Shown: positions 1 through 7,821, counted from the stretch's first letter. The stretch is DNA of 47,611 nt from Mesorhizobium sp. LSHC420B00 (GCF_000503055.1 NZ_AYVY01000009.1:212366-259976), one strand, 5' to 3'. Numbers and translations are program-made. Notes: generated by a model from the sequence alone, not told the origin.

Positions 1-1
1 G

Positions 2-508
2 GAAGTGTTCATGTCGAAACATCCTCGCGCAGCCCTGTTCGAAGATATGCTCGTATGCGTAGGCTGCGGCACGAACAAGCAGCTGTCAGAGCCACTTACA
101 TTCGACCGATACTTGTCGATGGGGCAGGTTGTGCTTAAATTCGGGGACACCCGGCAGCCCTCCATCGAGGAATGGTATTTGCTCGAGAACGGTTTCGAGA
201 GACGTATCGAGGTCGTCGTACAGGGCTTTAGCATGATCCCGCCCCTTCTATCAGGCACCAACCGCATTGGGACAATGCCCTTACGGCTGGCGCAGCATTT
301 CGCAAAATTAACACCCCTGCGGATTGTCGAACTTCCGCCGCCACTTCCTGCCGCATTCACGGAGGCCGTCCAATGGCCTGCGCTTCACAATAATGATCCG
401 GCAAGCCTATGGATGCGGGAAATGATGTTGCAGGAGGCATCTCGTATGATTACCCCGCCTAAGAGCACCGGACGTCTCAGTTGTCGGCCGACGACCCCTC
501 CGTTATGA
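2..508 (+). CDS. nodD: NodD-type LysR regulator, C-terminal part (cut by window start)
   Basis: NodD proteins are LysR-type activators that sense plant flavonoids and bind nod boxes upstream of nodulation genes. Only the effector-binding C-terminal half is visible, about 168 residues. The frame runs open into the left edge, so the helix-turn-helix lies outside the window. Recognition rests on stretches typical of rhizobial Nod[15 protein letters not shown] near the start, [20 protein letters not shown], and the C-terminal block [20 protein letters not shown] followed by LLQEASRM-like residues. The tail after that block is variable in the family, and the end looks natural. A nod box lies about 1.06 kb downstream, and the gene points toward the RTX secretion operon, so NodD here may control it. 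Whether the whole gene is intact cannot be seen. Confidence in NodD over another LysR is high because the C-terminal block is so specific. Confidence 0.85.
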   Translation, partial: EVFMSKHPRAALFEDMLVCVGCGTNKQLSEPLTFDRYLSMGQVVLKFGDTRQPSIEEWYLLENGFERRIEVVVQGFSMIPPLLSGTNRIGTMPLRLAQHFAKLTPLRIVELPPPLPAAFTEAVQWPALHNNDPASLWMREMMLQEASRMITPPKSTGRLSCRPTTPPL

Positions 509-775
509 GAGGAGGCATGGATGGCGATTGGGATTGGGCGATTCCTGCATTGTCGAGAACGATGCAGGGAGAGCAGATCCTTCAGCCTGAAGAGGTGGCA
601 GCGATGCTGCCGCTGCATGAGCTTGGCTGGGGAACCGACGGGCGAACGAATTCGGGTGCGCTCGCAACACGGTGCCTCGGTATCTAAGCGAGGGCGGGAC
701 TGTTCCGTTTCGCAAGCCTGTGCGGCCGACCGCGTTTGACGGACTGGACGATTGGCTGCGGGAGCGCTTCTTCCC
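507..775 (+). pseudogene. IS21-family IstA transposase remnant (frameshifted, truncated)
   Basis: This is the N-terminal piece of an IS21-type transposase. The first frame reads ILQPEEVAAMLPLHELGWGT, the usual helix-turn-helix entry of IstA proteins. It then shifts near 635-645 into a second frame, ANEFGCARNTV then RYLSEGG and FDGLDDWLRERFF, which continues the family's HTH and linker. Homology stops near 775, where sequence from an IS66-type element begins on the other strand. The ATG overlaps the stop of the nodD-like gene (ATGA), but this is probably accidental. No catalytic domain remains, so it cannot transpose. Confidence 0.65.
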
Positions 776-1176
776 CCATGGCTCGGGCTGGATGACGATC
801 TCGACCCGCTCCAGATGCGCCGGGAACGCCTTGCGCGGTCGCGCAGCACGTCGCGGCTCGCCTGTCGGTCTTGCGGCCTCGAGCTCGGACTCAATCGCGC
901 CGAGCCCGGTCTGGATTTCGAAGGCGAAGGCCTGCTAGGCACGTTCGAGCTTCTCGGAGCTGCGACCGAAGCGGCGCGCTCCAGCTGCTTGACGATCCCA
1001 TGAAGGTCGGCGATCCTCACCTGGGCACGCTCGTTGAGTGTCGCCATCCGGACGATCTCGGCCTTGAGTGTTTCGCTCCGGAGTTGTTGCAGTTCGGCCT
1101 TCTCCGCCGCCATGGCGACGAACATCGCCTTGAGCGTATCGATTTCGTGGGGACGGGCCGAAGCGCTTCTCATCAT
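765..1176 (-). pseudogene. IS66-family TnpC transposase N-terminal remnant
   Basis: Reading leftward from 1176, the first frame has a Lys/Glu-rich coiled-coil start (IDTLKAMFVAMAAEKAEL, then HGIVKQLERA). This is the normal beginning of the long IS66 transposase. Near 985 the homology moves to another frame giving RFGRSSEKLERA, the hallmark of IS66 TnpC. It then continues as QTGLGAIESELEAARPTGEP and HLERVEIVIQPEPWG. The zinc-binding and DDE domains are absent. At least one frameshift and the truncation make it a dead fragment. It abuts the IS21 remnant near 770, suggesting one element landed in the other before both decayed. Confidence 0.65.
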
Positions 1177-1189
1177 GACGCCGACAGAA

Positions 1190-1375
1190 GCTTATTGTGC
1201 ACGGCCTGAAGCCCGCCTTTTGCGCCTGAGTCACTTCGCCACCGCCTTCCGGCCGGACGCCGTCGCCGTTCGGCTCGAACGCGTGTCCAGTCCATGCCTT
1301 CGACGAGCGCCATCAGTTTCGGCGCGGCAAGCCGATCACGCCGTTCTCCGCCAGCGGAACTTGTCCTCGTCCAGC
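1190..1375 (-). pseudogene. IS66-type TnpB C-terminal remnant
   Basis: On the minus strand just upstream of the TnpC remnant, frame pieces read LDEDKFRW, then LAAPKLMALVEGMDWTRVR. These resemble the end of IS66 TnpB proteins (a gRFxWP segment, then a L-x-L-L-E-G-I-D-W segment). They are split over two frames, and the start is missing. The order TnpB then TnpC matches IS66 elements. The match is short, so the call is tentative. Confidence 0.45.
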
Positions 1376-1567
1376 GCTCACGGTGCGGGTATGCCGGCGT
1401 CGAGCAAACAGAGAGAAGTTTGGGGCCCAACCAGGACGGCCCCGTTACGAAGTTCGTCCTAGTCCCGGTTTGAGTGTCGAATCTTCATCGATTGCTTGGG
1501 CGACCAGCGTCCCCGCCGCCAGCGAGCCCGCAACTGCTCAGCAGAAGGGCGAAGTGAACGTGAATGC

Positions 1568-1615
1568 ATCCATTTCGTAAATGTGTGTCTATCCAAGCAA
1601 TCGATTTCTCTAATT
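1568..1615 (+). promoter_or_regulatory. nod box (NodD-binding promoter element)
   Basis: The sequence begins ATCCATTTCGTAAATG and continues after seven bases with ATCCAAGCAATCGATTT, then an AAT-rich end. This closely follows the nod box consensus (ATCCAY..RGATG..ATCNAAACAATCRATTTTACCAATC). The second half contains a perfect ATC-N9-GAT NodD-recognition unit at 1591-1605. Differences are a G for A in the AAACAATC core, one extra base between the halves, and a diverged 3' end. It sits about 55 bases before the start codon of the RTX gene and points toward it. A partial nodD gene lies upstream. Activity is inferred, not seen. Confidence 0.8.
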
Positions 1616-1670
1616 ATCCGATGAGCAATATGAACGCGTCAGGCAGGGTGCATCATTAGGAGTATTTTCG

Positions 1671-2462
1671 ATGGCAAAGATTATCGAGGGTGGCCCGGGT
1701 GCCGAAACACTCATCGGCACCGAGCTTGACGATTGGATGGAGGGTTTCCAGGGCGGTGACTGGATTGACGGTCGCGGCGGCAACGACGAGATCTCGGGTG
1801 GCCCGGACAGTGACCGACTCATCGGCGGCAAGGGTAACGACCGCATCTTCGGCGGAGATGGCTGGGACGATCTCTCCGGCGACAACGGCCGCTTCAACGC
1901 GCGCATCTCCGGTGAGGACAATGACAGGCTCAGCGGCGGTCCCGGCCAGGATGTCCTCTACGTGGGTGACGGCCAGGATACGTTGACCGGGGGCACCGAC
2001 AGTGACACGTTCGTGTTCCAGTTCCACAATCCGGTGCCTGGGGTTGTCGGGTCGAAGTCGGACATTACCACTATCACCGATTTCAACCCGGCGGAGGACA
2101 AGTTCGCCTTCGATGCGGTGGGCCTCTACAATGACGGTTTTGGCGCGAACTTCGTCAACAACGCCAGCATACAGTCCGGCTACCCGGTGAGCAGCTTCTA
2201 CAGTGGTGCGGCCTCAGGTGCGAACGGCGAACACGTCGTGGTAATCACTGGCGAATCTTTCAACTCTGCTTCTGAAGCCGCGAGTGCGATCTCCGGCGAG
2301 CACGCCGGCGACATCATTGTCTACCAAAGCAGCTACACCGACAGAGTCGCAACTCTGGCCTATGTCACCGCCGACAACAACGCGCATGAATTCGTCCACC
2401 TGGGCGGTGTGGTCACCGTGGCCGACCTAGGCCTGACCGCGTCGGACTTCACCTTCGTTTGA
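1671..2462 (+). CDS. nodO: NodO-like RTX calcium-binding secreted protein
   Basis: NodO is a calcium-binding protein exported by a type I system into the medium. It helps nodulation, probably by acting at the root-cell membrane. This 263-residue protein is about the size of Rhizobium NodO (roughly 280). Residues about 10-110 carry RTX nonapeptide-type repeats: GGDWIDGRGGNDEISGG, GGKGNDRIFGG, GGPGQDVL and GDGQDTLTGG. There is no N-terminal signal peptide. The C-terminus ends in a hydrophobic DFTFV-type tail, typical of RTX type I substrates. The start is the ATG at 1671, preceded by TAGGAG at good spacing. The nod box just upstream and the transporter genes downstream support NodO. The region after residue 130 is not repeat-like and I do not recognise a domain. 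A generic RTX protein remains possible, hence moderate confidence in the symbol. Confidence 0.72.
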   Translation: MAKIIEGGPGAETLIGTELDDWMEGFQGGDWIDGRGGNDEISGGPDSDRLIGGKGNDRIFGGDGWDDLSGDNGRFNARISGEDNDRLSGGPGQDVLYVGDGQDTLTGGTDSDTFVFQFHNPVPGVVGSKSDITTITDFNPAEDKFAFDAVGLYNDGFGANFVNNASIQSGYPVSSFYSGAASGANGEHVVVITGESFNSASEAASAISGEHAGDIIVYQSSYTDRVATLAYVTADNNAHEFVHLGGVVTVADLGLTASDFTFV

Positions 2463-2477
2463 TCCAGAAAACCCATA

Positions 2478-2514
2478 CGGAACAGCGCCCCGCCCCCCGG
2501 GGGCGGGCGCTTCC
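2478..2514 (+). terminator. GC-rich hairpin after the RTX gene
   Basis: An almost continuous inverted repeat (arms cggaa...gcgcc and ggcg...ttccg around a CCCCGGGG centre) begins 15 bases after the RTX stop. Only a short T-rich run follows. It could terminate part of the transcripts, so that substrate is made in excess of transporter, or protect the upstream mRNA 3' end. Confidence 0.5.
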
Positions 2515-2521
2515 GTTTCCG

Positions 2522-2726
2522 CTACTTGCGATGGGCCGGGGCGCCCGGGAGCAGTCGCAGCGTGTACAGCTTGACGAAGCCCTGCACGTCGCGCTGGTCG
2601 TACACCGAAATCTCCCTGAACGCGTGGAGGCGGAAGCCTGTTCGGGCCCTTGCGGCCGGCCACGATGACGTTGCCCTTCCAAGCCTTCAGCCGGACGGTG
2701 TTGTTGTTGACCCGCTCCATTAGATG
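2522..2726 (-). pseudogene. Decayed C-terminal fragment of argininosuccinate synthase
   Basis: On the minus strand one frame reads HLMERVNNN, TVRLKAWKGNVIVAGRK and stops resembling anything. After a one-base shift near 2640 the next frame reads EISVYDQRDVQGFVKLYTLR up to a TAG at 2522-2524. This resembles the end of argininosuccinate synthase (a V.L..YKGN.I..GR segment, then YDQ.DA.GFI.L..L). About 65 residues remain, with no start and one frameshift. It is a relic lying between the RTX gene and its transporter. The identification is from memory and the match is short. Confidence 0.5.
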
Positions 2727-2833
2727 CCAAGCCAAACATATTCGGCGGGAGCACTGATCCTGAATCAGCGAGTCGGTTGCCGCTCGGGGAGCAATATAGG
2801 GAGCTGGGTCGCCAGATCCTCACGGAGACCTAC

Positions 2834-4621
2834 GTGAGTAACCATTCCTTGAAGGATTCAGCTTTGAGACCTTTCCCTCTGACTTCCGCTATTTGGGGAA
2901 TTCTGTTGATCAGCGGCGTGGTCAACGTGCTTGCGCTGATCTCGCCGCTGTTCATGCTTCAGGTCTACGACCGCGTTCTGGCAAGTGGCAGCGTATCGAC
3001 GCTAGTGGGGCTCGTCGTGCTTGCTGCAGGGCTTTATGCGTTCCAATGCCTGCTCGACGTTTTGCGCGCCCGCGTGCTGCTGCGGATTGGCGAGCGTTTC
3101 GATGAACAGTTTTCCGGACGCGTTCACGATGCGATCGTTCGCCTTCCGCTTTTAACGCGCATGCCGGGCGACGGCTTGCAGCCGCTTCGCGACCTCGACA
3201 ATATTCGCGGATTCTTAGGTGGAAACGGTCCGACAGCGTTCTTCGATCTGCCATGGATGCTGCTTTATCTTGCCATTTGCTTCCTCCTTCATTTCTGGAT
3301 CGGCATGACGGCACTTATCGGGGCGATCGGTCTCACATCTCTGACACTTCTTACCAACACTCTCTCGCAACGGCCGATACGCGATACCATTGACCACAAC
3401 ATGGTACGCAATGGTCTACTGGAAGCAGCGCGCCGCAATGCCGAGGTCGTGCAAGCTCTCGGTCTCGCAAAGCGGATCGCTGCCCGATGGCACAAGGCCA
3501 ATGCCGAGTATCTGGCCGCCAACCGGAAAGCTGGGGACGTGGCAGGTGGGCTGGGTGGCATTGCAAAGTCGTTGCGCGTGCTGCTGCAATCGGCCATTCT
3601 TGCCGTCGGCGCGTACCTTGTCATCAGGCAGGAGGCTACGGCCGGGGTCATGATTGCCAGTTCGATCATGATGGGGCGTGCGCTGGCTCCGGTCGATCTG
3701 GCCATTTCAAGCTGGAAACCCTTCCTCATGGCGCGCCAGGGTTGGGCGCGGCTGGAGGACCTCCTGGGAAAGGTTCCTGAAACCGCTCCTGTTATGCCAA
3801 TGCCTGCACCTGAACGCGAACTCCGCGTCGAAGGCGTGACAATCGTTCCGCCCGGCGAAAGGAAGCCGACCGTGACCGGCCTTGCGTTTGCCGTTCAGGC
3901 GGGAAGCGCACTCGGGATCATCGGTGCATCGGGTTCGGGCAAGTCGACACTCTCGCGCGCCATCGTCGGCGCATGGACGCCGGTCGCCGGAAAGGTTCGC
4001 ATCGACAGCGCAAGCCTCGATCAATGGGACCCGGAAGCGCTAGGCCGTCATATCGGCTATTTGCCGCAAGGTGTTGAACTGTTCGACGGCACCATTGCCG
4101 AAAACATCGCTCGTTTTGAAGATAATCCTGACCCTGAGGCTATTGTCACCGCGGCGAAAGCAGCGGGCACGCACGAACTGATCCTCCGATTTGAGCACGG
4201 CTACGAAACTCCGATTGGTGAGGCCGGATCGGCACTTTCCGCCGGGCAGCGCCAGCGTATCGGTCTTGCCCGTGCTCTTTATCGAGACCCTTTCCTTGTT
4301 GTGCTGGATGAACCCAATGCCAATCTCGATGCGGAAGGTGAGGCTGCGGTCGTCAAGGCGATCGCCTCCGTGCGCGGGCGCAAGGGCATTGCGGTTGTCG
4401 TCGCCCATCGGCCGAGCGCCATGCGCGCCGTGGATTTTGTGTTGGTCATGGAAGGTGGACGGCAGCGAGCATTCGGTGCGCGTGATGAAGCGCTTTCCAA
4501 AGTCTTGAAGAGGGCAGCGATGGCACCAGGCGCTGGCGTCAAGGCCATCGAGTCTACACAGGATAACGTGGGAGAGCGCGCTGACATGGAGGATCCCGGT
4601 GGCCGGCATTCATCAGAATAA
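2834..4621 (+). CDS. prsD: Type I secretion ABC transporter, PrsD/PrtD-type (permease-ATPase)
   Basis: This is an inner-membrane ABC exporter half-transporter that powers secretion of RTX proteins. The 595-residue length fits PrtD/PrsD-type exporters. Membrane segments fill the N-terminal half (LISGVVNVLALISPLFMLQV, then VGLVVLAAGLYAF and later pairs). The ATPase domain follows: Walker A GASGSGKST near residue 364, signature LSAGQRQRIGLARAL near 467, Walker B LVVLDEPNANLD near 486, and an H-loop AHRPSA. There is no N-terminal C39 peptidase domain, as expected for RTX rather than bacteriocin exporters. I chose the GTG at 2834, which has a GGAG at normal distance; a TTG at 2777 is possible in the same frame. 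The gene overlaps the membrane fusion protein start by 23 bases, so they are co-translated. The RTX gene upstream is the obvious substrate. Confidence 0.88.
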   Translation: MSNHSLKDSALRPFPLTSAIWGILLISGVVNVLALISPLFMLQVYDRVLASGSVSTLVGLVVLAAGLYAFQCLLDVLRARVLLRIGERFDEQFSGRVHDAIVRLPLLTRMPGDGLQPLRDLDNIRGFLGGNGPTAFFDLPWMLLYLAICFLLHFWIGMTALIGAIGLTSLTLLTNTLSQRPIRDTIDHNMVRNGLLEAARRNAEVVQALGLAKRIAARWHKANAEYLAANRKAGDVAGGLGGIAKSLRVLLQSAILAVGAYLVIRQEATAGVMIASSIMMGRALAPVDLAISSWKPFLMARQGWARLEDLLGKVPETAPVMPMPAPERELRVEGVTIVPPGERKPTVTGLAFAVQAGSALGIIGASGSGKSTLSRAIVGAWTPVAGKVRIDSASLDQWDPEALGRHIGYLPQGVELFDGTIAENIARFEDNPDPEAIVTAAKAAGTHELILRFEHGYETPIGEAGSALSAGQRQRIGLARALYRDPFLVVLDEPNANLDAEGEAAVVKAIASVRGRKGIAVVVAHRPSAMRAVDFVLVMEGGRQRAFGARDEALSKVLKRAAMAPGAGVKAIESTQDNVGERADMEDPGGRHSSE

Positions 4622-5912
4622 TGACGTTTCCAGCTCCATTCGCCGGCACCTGGTGGCGGGCCTTCTGGCGAGCGTGATCTTTGTTGGAGGAGCCGGAGCC
4701 TGGGCGGCCTTCACGAATCTCTCCGGTGCGGTTGTCGCGTCCGGACACTTTGTCGTCGATTCCTATGTGAAGAAGGTGCAGCACCCGACCGGCGGGGTGG
4801 TGGGAGAAATCCTGGTGAGCGAAGGTGATAAAGTAAAAGCCGGCGACATCCTCATGCGGCTCGACGCCACCCAGACGCGCGCCACTCTCGCTGTAGTCAC
4901 CAAGCGGCTCGATGAGCTGGCCGCCAACCTGGCACGACTCGAAGCTGAGCGTGACGATCTGGCGGAGATCGCCTTCCCGGACTGGCTGCTCGCCCGCAGA
5001 GATGTTCCGGACGTAGCTTCGGCAGTACATGGCGAGACGCGGCTGTTCGAATTCCGCAGACAATCCCGCGACGGAAGGCAGGCGCAGCTAGCGGAACGCA
5101 TCACTCAATATGAGCACGAGATCGAGGGGCTCAAGGCGCAGGAAATCGCTTCTGAGAAAAGCACCGAGATTCTCCAAAAGGAAATTGCTGCCCTGAGTGG
5201 GCTGCGCGACCAAGGCATTGTCTCGGACCAACGCTTGAACAGCCTGAAGACGCAGGTTGCCACTTTCGGCGGCGAACGCGGTGAGAAGATTGCACATCAG
5301 GCACAGACGGCAGCCCGCATAGCCGAAACGCGCCTCCAGATCCTGCAGATCGATCCGGATTTCAAGACGGAAGTCGGCCAGGAGCTCAGAGAGGTTCAGG
5401 CGCAGGTTGGGGAGTATGTTGAGCGCAAGATGGCGGCTGAACAGGAACTGCGACGGATCGATATTGTCGCGCCGCAGTCAGGCGCCATTCAACAACTCGC
5501 AGTTCATACGGTCGGAGGAGTGATCACGCCCGCCGATCCGATTATGCTAATCGTGCCGGAAGGCGACGATCTTGCGCTTGAAGCACGAATCACCCCGAAG
5601 GACATCGACCAAATCCAGCTTGGTCACAAGGCCGTGCTGCGGATGTCAGCCTTCAATCTGAGGACCACGCCGGTATTGAACGGATATGTCAGCCGGATCG
5701 CAGCCGATCTGGCGACGGACGAAAAAAACGGCGTTTCGTATTACCTGGTGCGTCTGTCGGTTCCGCATGCGGAACTGACGAAGCTCAAGGACCTGACGCT
5801 CGTGCCCGGCATGCCGGCCGAAGCGATGATCCAGACGGGCGAGCGTACGGCGCTTTCTTATTTTGTGAAGCCGCTGTCGGACCAAATCAGTCGCGCATTC
5901 CATGAGGAATGA
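4599..5912 (+). CDS. prsE: Type I secretion membrane fusion protein, HlyD/PrsE-type
   Basis: This periplasmic adaptor joins the ABC exporter to an outer-membrane TolC channel. It has 437 residues. There is one N-terminal membrane anchor (VAGLLASVIFVGGAGAWAAF, about residues 18-37), then a beta-barrel/lipoyl segment (VQHPTGGVVGEILVSEGDKV), a long heptad-rich coiled coil of about residues 95-280, and a second lipoyl half with IDIVAPQSGAIQQL. The C-terminal barrel carries VPGMPAEAMIQTGERTALSY, a strong HlyD-family signature. The GTG at 4599 has GGAGG just upstream and lies inside the end of the exporter gene. No TolC gene is present in the window, so the outer-membrane partner must be encoded elsewhere. 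Confidence 0.9.
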   Translation: MAGIHQNNDVSSSIRRHLVAGLLASVIFVGGAGAWAAFTNLSGAVVASGHFVVDSYVKKVQHPTGGVVGEILVSEGDKVKAGDILMRLDATQTRATLAVVTKRLDELAANLARLEAERDDLAEIAFPDWLLARRDVPDVASAVHGETRLFEFRRQSRDGRQAQLAERITQYEHEIEGLKAQEIASEKSTEILQKEIAALSGLRDQGIVSDQRLNSLKTQVATFGGERGEKIAHQAQTAARIAETRLQILQIDPDFKTEVGQELREVQAQVGEYVERKMAAEQELRRIDIVAPQSGAIQQLAVHTVGGVITPADPIMLIVPEGDDLALEARITPKDIDQIQLGHKAVLRMSAFNLRTTPVLNGYVSRIAADLATDEKNGVSYYLVRLSVPHAELTKLKDLTLVPGMPAEAMIQTGERTALSYFVKPLSDQISRAFHEE

Positions 5913-6283
5913 AAGTAATCCACAGAAATATTTTGTTTGTATTCTTGTTGGTTGTTACGCATGCATGAGAGTCATAACCGTCTGAAAACACAGCCATGCT
6001 TTCCTCAGTTGGATTCCGCCTCTGACTCAGATTCGTGGTTCCGCGGTCATTTTGCCCTTCCAAGTCGCCGACCATTCAGTTCTTGGCCTCGAGCGCATTA
6101 AGATACCCATCATCGTACACAAAGGCTGGAAAAGAGTCCGGTGTCTTGAGCGATCCTAGGTCTGGAGACCTAGGGTGAGCCTGCAAGCACAGGGCCAGGA
6201 CATGATTGAGCGTCTGCAATATTCGGACAGGTACATAGGAAGACAGGCAGGCGTCAAAAACGCGCTTTCAACGCGCTAAACCG
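5913..6283. other. 371-base gap between secretion operon and excisionase
   Basis: I find no convincing gene. Composition is more AT-rich than the core side of the window. The only clear structure is a perfect hairpin at 6155-6174, described separately. The stretch must contain the 3' end of the secretion operon and the promoter of the excisionase-integrase pair. Confidence 0.6.
6155..6174. repeat. Perfect 8-bp inverted repeat with 4-base loop
   Basis: CCTAGGTC, loop TGGA, GACCTAGG. No T run follows on either strand, so an intrinsic terminator is unlikely. It lies 110 bases upstream of the excisionase-like gene and could be a protein-binding site controlling that gene. Confidence 0.5.
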
Positions 6284-6571
6284 ATGCTACGCACCCCGAG
6301 CGTCTTGCCGCCCTCGCTCCCGCCGGTAGGAATCAATCGCGAGCAGGCTGCGACGTTCATCGGCGTAAGCTCAACGACCTTTGATGAAATGGTCCAGGAC
6401 GGCCGGATGCCGCAGCCACGAATGCCGAGCAAGGGGCGCATTGTTTGGGACGTCGAGGAACTTGTATTGGCCTTTCGAAAGCTCCCTCACCGCCAAATCG
6501 GAGGAGCACCAAAGCTTGACGAAGATTCGCCGCCACTAGACAATCCTTGGGATCGAAAACCACGAACATGA
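6284..6571 (+). CDS. Excisionase / recombination directionality factor-like DNA-binding protein
   Basis: This is a small 95-residue protein with a MerR/AlpA-type winged-helix fold. Residues about 17-65 read INREQAATFIGVSSTTFDEM, then a basic turn (MPSKGRIVWDVEELVLAFRK), the pattern of DNA-binding excisionases in rhizobial islands. The tail after residue 70 is proline- and charge-rich. It overlaps the integrase start by ATGA, so the two are co-translated. In integrative elements such a factor tips the integrase toward excision. The upstream ribosome-binding site is weak, which would keep levels low. It could also simply regulate the integrase gene. No closer named relative is claimed. Confidence 0.7.
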   Translation: MLRTPSVLPPSLPPVGINREQAATFIGVSSTTFDEMVQDGRMPQPRMPSKGRIVWDVEELVLAFRKLPHRQIGGAPKLDEDSPPLDNPWDRKPRT

Positions 6572-7800
6572 CGGATGAGCCCGTGAAAATCGATCTTAAG
6601 GGCGTAGTGAAGGACACTGATCGCCACGGCAATGATCGGTACTATTTTCGCGCACCGGGTCGGAAGAAGGTCCGGCTCCGTGAACCGACCGGCAGCGACG
6701 AGTTCCTCGAGGAACTGCGCTGCGCACGCGCCGAGGTCTCTTATGTTCGGCCCGGCACTCTTCCCGAGATTTGCCGGCGCCTCCCCAAGCCTTCCGAGCC
6801 AGCGAAGAAAGGCACGTTAGTGTGGCTTTGCCAGGAGTATTACCGTCGGGGCGGCACGGAAATCACCCAAGACACTATGGCGCGCCGACGAGCAATTCTG
6901 GAGCGCGTATGCGAATTACCTCATCCCCTCGAAGGTGACCCGGATCCTCAGTATCCCACCAAGGGATCTCTGCCATTCGCCGGTATGAAACGGTCTCATG
7001 TTAAGGAGATCAGGGACACCAGGCTCGACGCCCTGGGCGCGGCAAACAATATCGTAAAAGCCATCAGCGCGATGTTTGAGTGGGCAAAGGACACAGAGAT
7101 TCCGGGCGTCGACTCCAATCCCGCCCGCGGCATCAGACGGCTAAAGAGCGGCGACGGCTGGCACCCATGGGACGTGTCGGAGATCGTTCAATATGAGAAG
7201 CGGCATCCGCTGGGTACCGCAGCCAGACGTGCGCTCTCGATCTTCATGTTTACTGGCCTGCGGTTGTCCGACGTCGCGATCTTCGGTCGACAGCACATCA
7301 CGCTCGTCTACAACGAGGAGACCGAGCAGTGGGAGAAGTGGATCAGAATTAAGCCTGGGAAGACCAGTCGTAACAAGGATGCGGTGTTGGTGGAGCTCCC
7401 GCTTCTGCCCGAACTAGAGGCGGAACTTGAGCACACGCCTTCCGACCAGATGACCTTCCTGGTCAATGAGTATGGTCGCCCGTTCTCGGAGAACGGTCTG
7501 GGCAACAAGATGCGCCAGTGGTGTGATCAAGCTGAGCTGCCGCACTGCAGTGCTCATGGAATTCGGAAGGCCGGCGCGACGATCGCCGCTGAGAACGGCG
7601 CGACGCACGAGCAGCTGAAGGCGATATATGGGTGGACTACGTACCAGCAGCCCGACCACTACATCAAGAAAGCGCGTCGCCGGAAGGTAGCGAGAGCGGC
7701 GAAATACCTGCTGGTTATCGATCGAAAAGAGAACAAAATTGTCCCACTTTCTGAGGGGGTTGAAAGAGGTGGGACAAAAATGGCCAAAAAATCCAATTAA
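6568..7800 (+). CDS. Tyrosine-type site-specific integrase
   Basis: This is a tyrosine recombinase that would insert the island into, and excise it from, the adjacent tRNA gene. The ATG at 6568 overlaps the excisionase stop (ATGA), giving 410 residues; a TTG at 6547 is the longer alternative. Residues about 85-190 form the SAM-like core-binding domain. The catalytic domain shows Arg in FTGLRLSDV (about 232), HGIRK with His 330 and Arg 333, Trp 356 in the position often taken by His/Trp, and the nucleophile Tyr 365 in PDHYIKKA. All key residues are present, so it looks active. The gene ends 21 bases from the 3' end of the CAT-anticodon tRNA and points toward it, the usual layout for a tRNA-targeting integrase at the end of its element. 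Resemblance to IntM of Mesorhizobium tripartite elements is inferred from the tRNA target only. Confidence 0.92.
   Translation: MTDEPVKIDLKGVVKDTDRHGNDRYYFRAPGRKKVRLREPTGSDEFLEELRCARAEVSYVRPGTLPEICRRLPKPSEPAKKGTLVWLCQEYYRRGGTEITQDTMARRRAILERVCELPHPLEGDPDPQYPTKGSLPFAGMKRSHVKEIRDTRLDALGAANNIVKAISAMFEWAKDTEIPGVDSNPARGIRRLKSGDGWHPWDVSEIVQYEKRHPLGTAARRALSIFMFTGLRLSDVAIFGRQHITLVYNEETEQWEKWIRIKPGKTSRNKDAVLVELPLLPELEAELEHTPSDQMTFLVNEYGRPFSENGLGNKMRQWCDQAELPHCSAHGIRKAGATIAAENGATHEQLKAIYGWTTYQQPDHYIKKARRRKVARAAKYLLVIDRKENKIVPLSEGVERGGTKMAKKSN
7741..7775. repeat. Inverted repeat at the integrase 3' end
   Basis: GTCCCAC (7741-7747) is mirrored by GTGGGAC (7769-7775), and the flanking TTTC/GAAA also pair with a small bulge. 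It lies inside the last codons of the integrase, 47 bases before the tRNA. It may be an integrase arm-type site, a terminator-like hairpin or chance. Confidence 0.35.
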
Positions 7801-7821
7801 ATCAACGGCCACAAAAGCCAA

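Noticed and set aside
385..1176. 263-codon minus-strand frame read as one gene
   Set aside because: Only the first 60 residues resemble IS66 TnpC; after the frameshift the rest is random basic sequence.
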